DNA from: Triticum aestivum
Taxonomy: Eukaryota > Streptophyta > Magnoliopsida > Poales > Poaceae
Assembly (NCBI RefSeq): GCF_018294505.1
Contig: NC_057808.1
Location: 359,504,588-359,568,587, forward strand
Direction of reading: 5' to 3'
DNA length: 64,000 nucleotides
Shown: one piece after another, positions 63,501 through 64,000 of the stretch
Numbering within the stretch: position 1 is the first letter of the stretch
Layout of the letters: every line of letters starts with the position of its first letter
Made by a program: the position numbers and the translations under genes
Notes under the pieces: model-generated
What the model saw: only the letters and a program-made list of their open reading frames with translations
The model's database searches: none
What the model was told of the DNA's origin: nothing

Positions 63501-64000
63501 CCAATTTATATGCATTGGAACATGTGCATGTAGTTCAAATTTGAATTATGCACATAAATGCATTCAAAACTCAATTAATGCATAAACATGTCCAAACAAA
63601 CGCCAAAAAATCACAAAAATTCACACAACTCTCCTGTTGTTCTATGTTGACACGAGAAAAATATTTGAAAGCAATAAGAGGCAATGGATATCGTTTTGTC
63701 CCCAAAGGTGGGACGTTCCCTACCGAAAACCATCATGCTTGTTGTGCGAAGCTCCGGTTTGTGAGAAGCATATACCCGAAACTGTCCTAAATGGGACAAA
63801 ATTTGTACCACGGCATGTTGATGCCGATCCATGATAGCATGCCAAGTTTCATGAATTTCAGACGAGTTTTGGATTTACTAGAATTTGAAAACCAGGCATC
63901 TCAATGTTTTCCGGCAATCAACGGTGCCCTGGTGTTCGAAATTCATTCCCATTTCTTGCATGGGACCTAAGCTTGCACCCTAGGACACAGATTTGATTTT
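60535..64000 (+). repeat. array block 7: right end of the window, partial ~1.5-kb periodicity
   Basis: Unit 60535 and 62033 share GATAACTCTGTTAAT, GAGAAATAAAT and TTGTGCGAAGC; 61026 and 62538 share TTGTTCTGAGAAGC and CATACCATGCC / GATACCATGCC; 63548 again has TTGTGCGAAGC. Unit 60535 lost the bases between GATTTT and GCATTGGAGC near 60986. The last unit is cut at base 64000, so the array continues. Confidence 0.75.

Larger units (their letters stand above)
14641..64000 (+). repeat. 49-kb head-to-tail tandem array, modal monomer 505 bp, continues past the window
   Basis: Taking the ATG of ATGCACATAAATGCATTG as unit start, monomers begin at: 14827 15332 15838 16328 16833 ~17334 17819 18323 18828 19333 19834 20337 20842 21346 21851 22326 22831 23336 23839 24342 24846 25349 25851 26355 26860 27358 27863 28367 28872 29375 29879 30376 30879 31383 31886 32389 32892 33395 33898 34402 34905 35408 35912 36415 36918 37422 37925 38428 38932 39435 39938 40443 40947 41451 41955 42460 42965 43470 43975 44473 44978 45483 45988 46486 46991 47437 47942 48440 48945 49450 49955 50453 50958 51463 51968 52473 52971 53475 53974 54479 54982 55486 55991 56496 57001 57506 58011 58515 59020 59525 60030 60535 61026 61529 62033 62538 63043 63548. 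Mean step is 502.3 bp; most steps are 503-505. All are on the same strand and no foreign DNA interrupts them. The unit has no 5S rRNA, tRNA or protease/RT motifs. Satellite-like; I do not recognise a named family. Confidence 0.97.

Noticed and set aside
14827..63548. The regular direct repeats as a CRISPR array
   Set aside because: There are no unique spacers; whole 505-bp units repeat. The surrounding elements are plant transposons.
14827..63995. Each 149-codon or 84-codon frame as a separate gene
   Set aside because: Both strands are open over the same bases, many copies are broken by small indels, no promoter is visible and the units behave as satellite DNA.
14641..64000. The array as 5S ribosomal DNA, because Triticeae long 5S units are about 500 bp
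   Set aside because: No 5S gene words (such as GGATGCGATCATACC or CCTCCTGGGAAGTCC) occur in any unit.
1..64000. tRNA or rRNA genes, primer binding sites
   Set aside because: I saw no cloverleaf-type A and B box pairs or rRNA words; the Copia primer binding site would lie left of the window.

Overview
The window looks like nuclear DNA of a Triticeae grass (wheat, Aegilops or a close relative). The evidence is the transposon content: an Angela/WIS/BARE-1-like Copia element with a 1.75 kb LTR starting TGAAGGAAATATGCC, a second LTR of the same clade, two CACTA-type termini, and captured plant gene pieces with plant splice signals. There is no sign of prokaryotic organisation, and I found no intact ordinary host gene.

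Region by region. 1-4940: 3' part of a Copia retrotransposon, from protease through integrase, reverse transcriptase and RNase H, then polypurine tract and complete 3' LTR; the polyprotein frame is unbroken by indels but carries three in-frame stops. 4941-5367: nothing recognised. 5368-5674: degenerate tail of a LINE reverse transcriptase (zf-RVT region). 5675-6190: left end of a probable PIF/Harbinger-like element. 6191-7700: a second Angela-clade LTR whose 3' end is missing. 7701-10317: left end and body of a CACTA-like element carrying broken plant gene fragments on the minus strand, notably two exons of an SPX-domain (SPX-MFS type) phosphate gene. 10318-14640: a second CACTA-like terminus, about 84-bp subterminal repeats, and two divergent small genes: a minus-strand 3'-5' exonuclease-like protein with replaced catalytic residues, and a plus-strand Ala/Arg-rich repeat plus coiled-coil protein with a good TATA box.

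14641-64000: one uninterrupted head-to-tail tandem array, about 49 kb, with a modal monomer of 505 bp. There are 98 monomer starts, the last monomer is cut by the window edge, and there is no inversion or foreign insertion. The array has clear higher-order structure: an approximately 7.03 kb tandem duplication (20.8-26.4 kb copied at 27.9-33.4 kb), a 1510-bp trimer repeated five times (32389-39937), and a block of 4-mer and 5-mer repeats (2518/2013/1954/2013/2518 bp; 41955-52970). Most monomers carry a reading frame of up to 149 codons, but 505 is not a multiple of three, many copies are broken, and the array is best read as satellite-like DNA.

The most notable points are the array and its nested unequal-crossover history, its direct abutment on CACTA-like sequence (possibly an array grown inside or at the edge of a transposon), and the gene capture by the CACTA-like elements. 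Family assignments rest on recognition of motifs, not on database searches.
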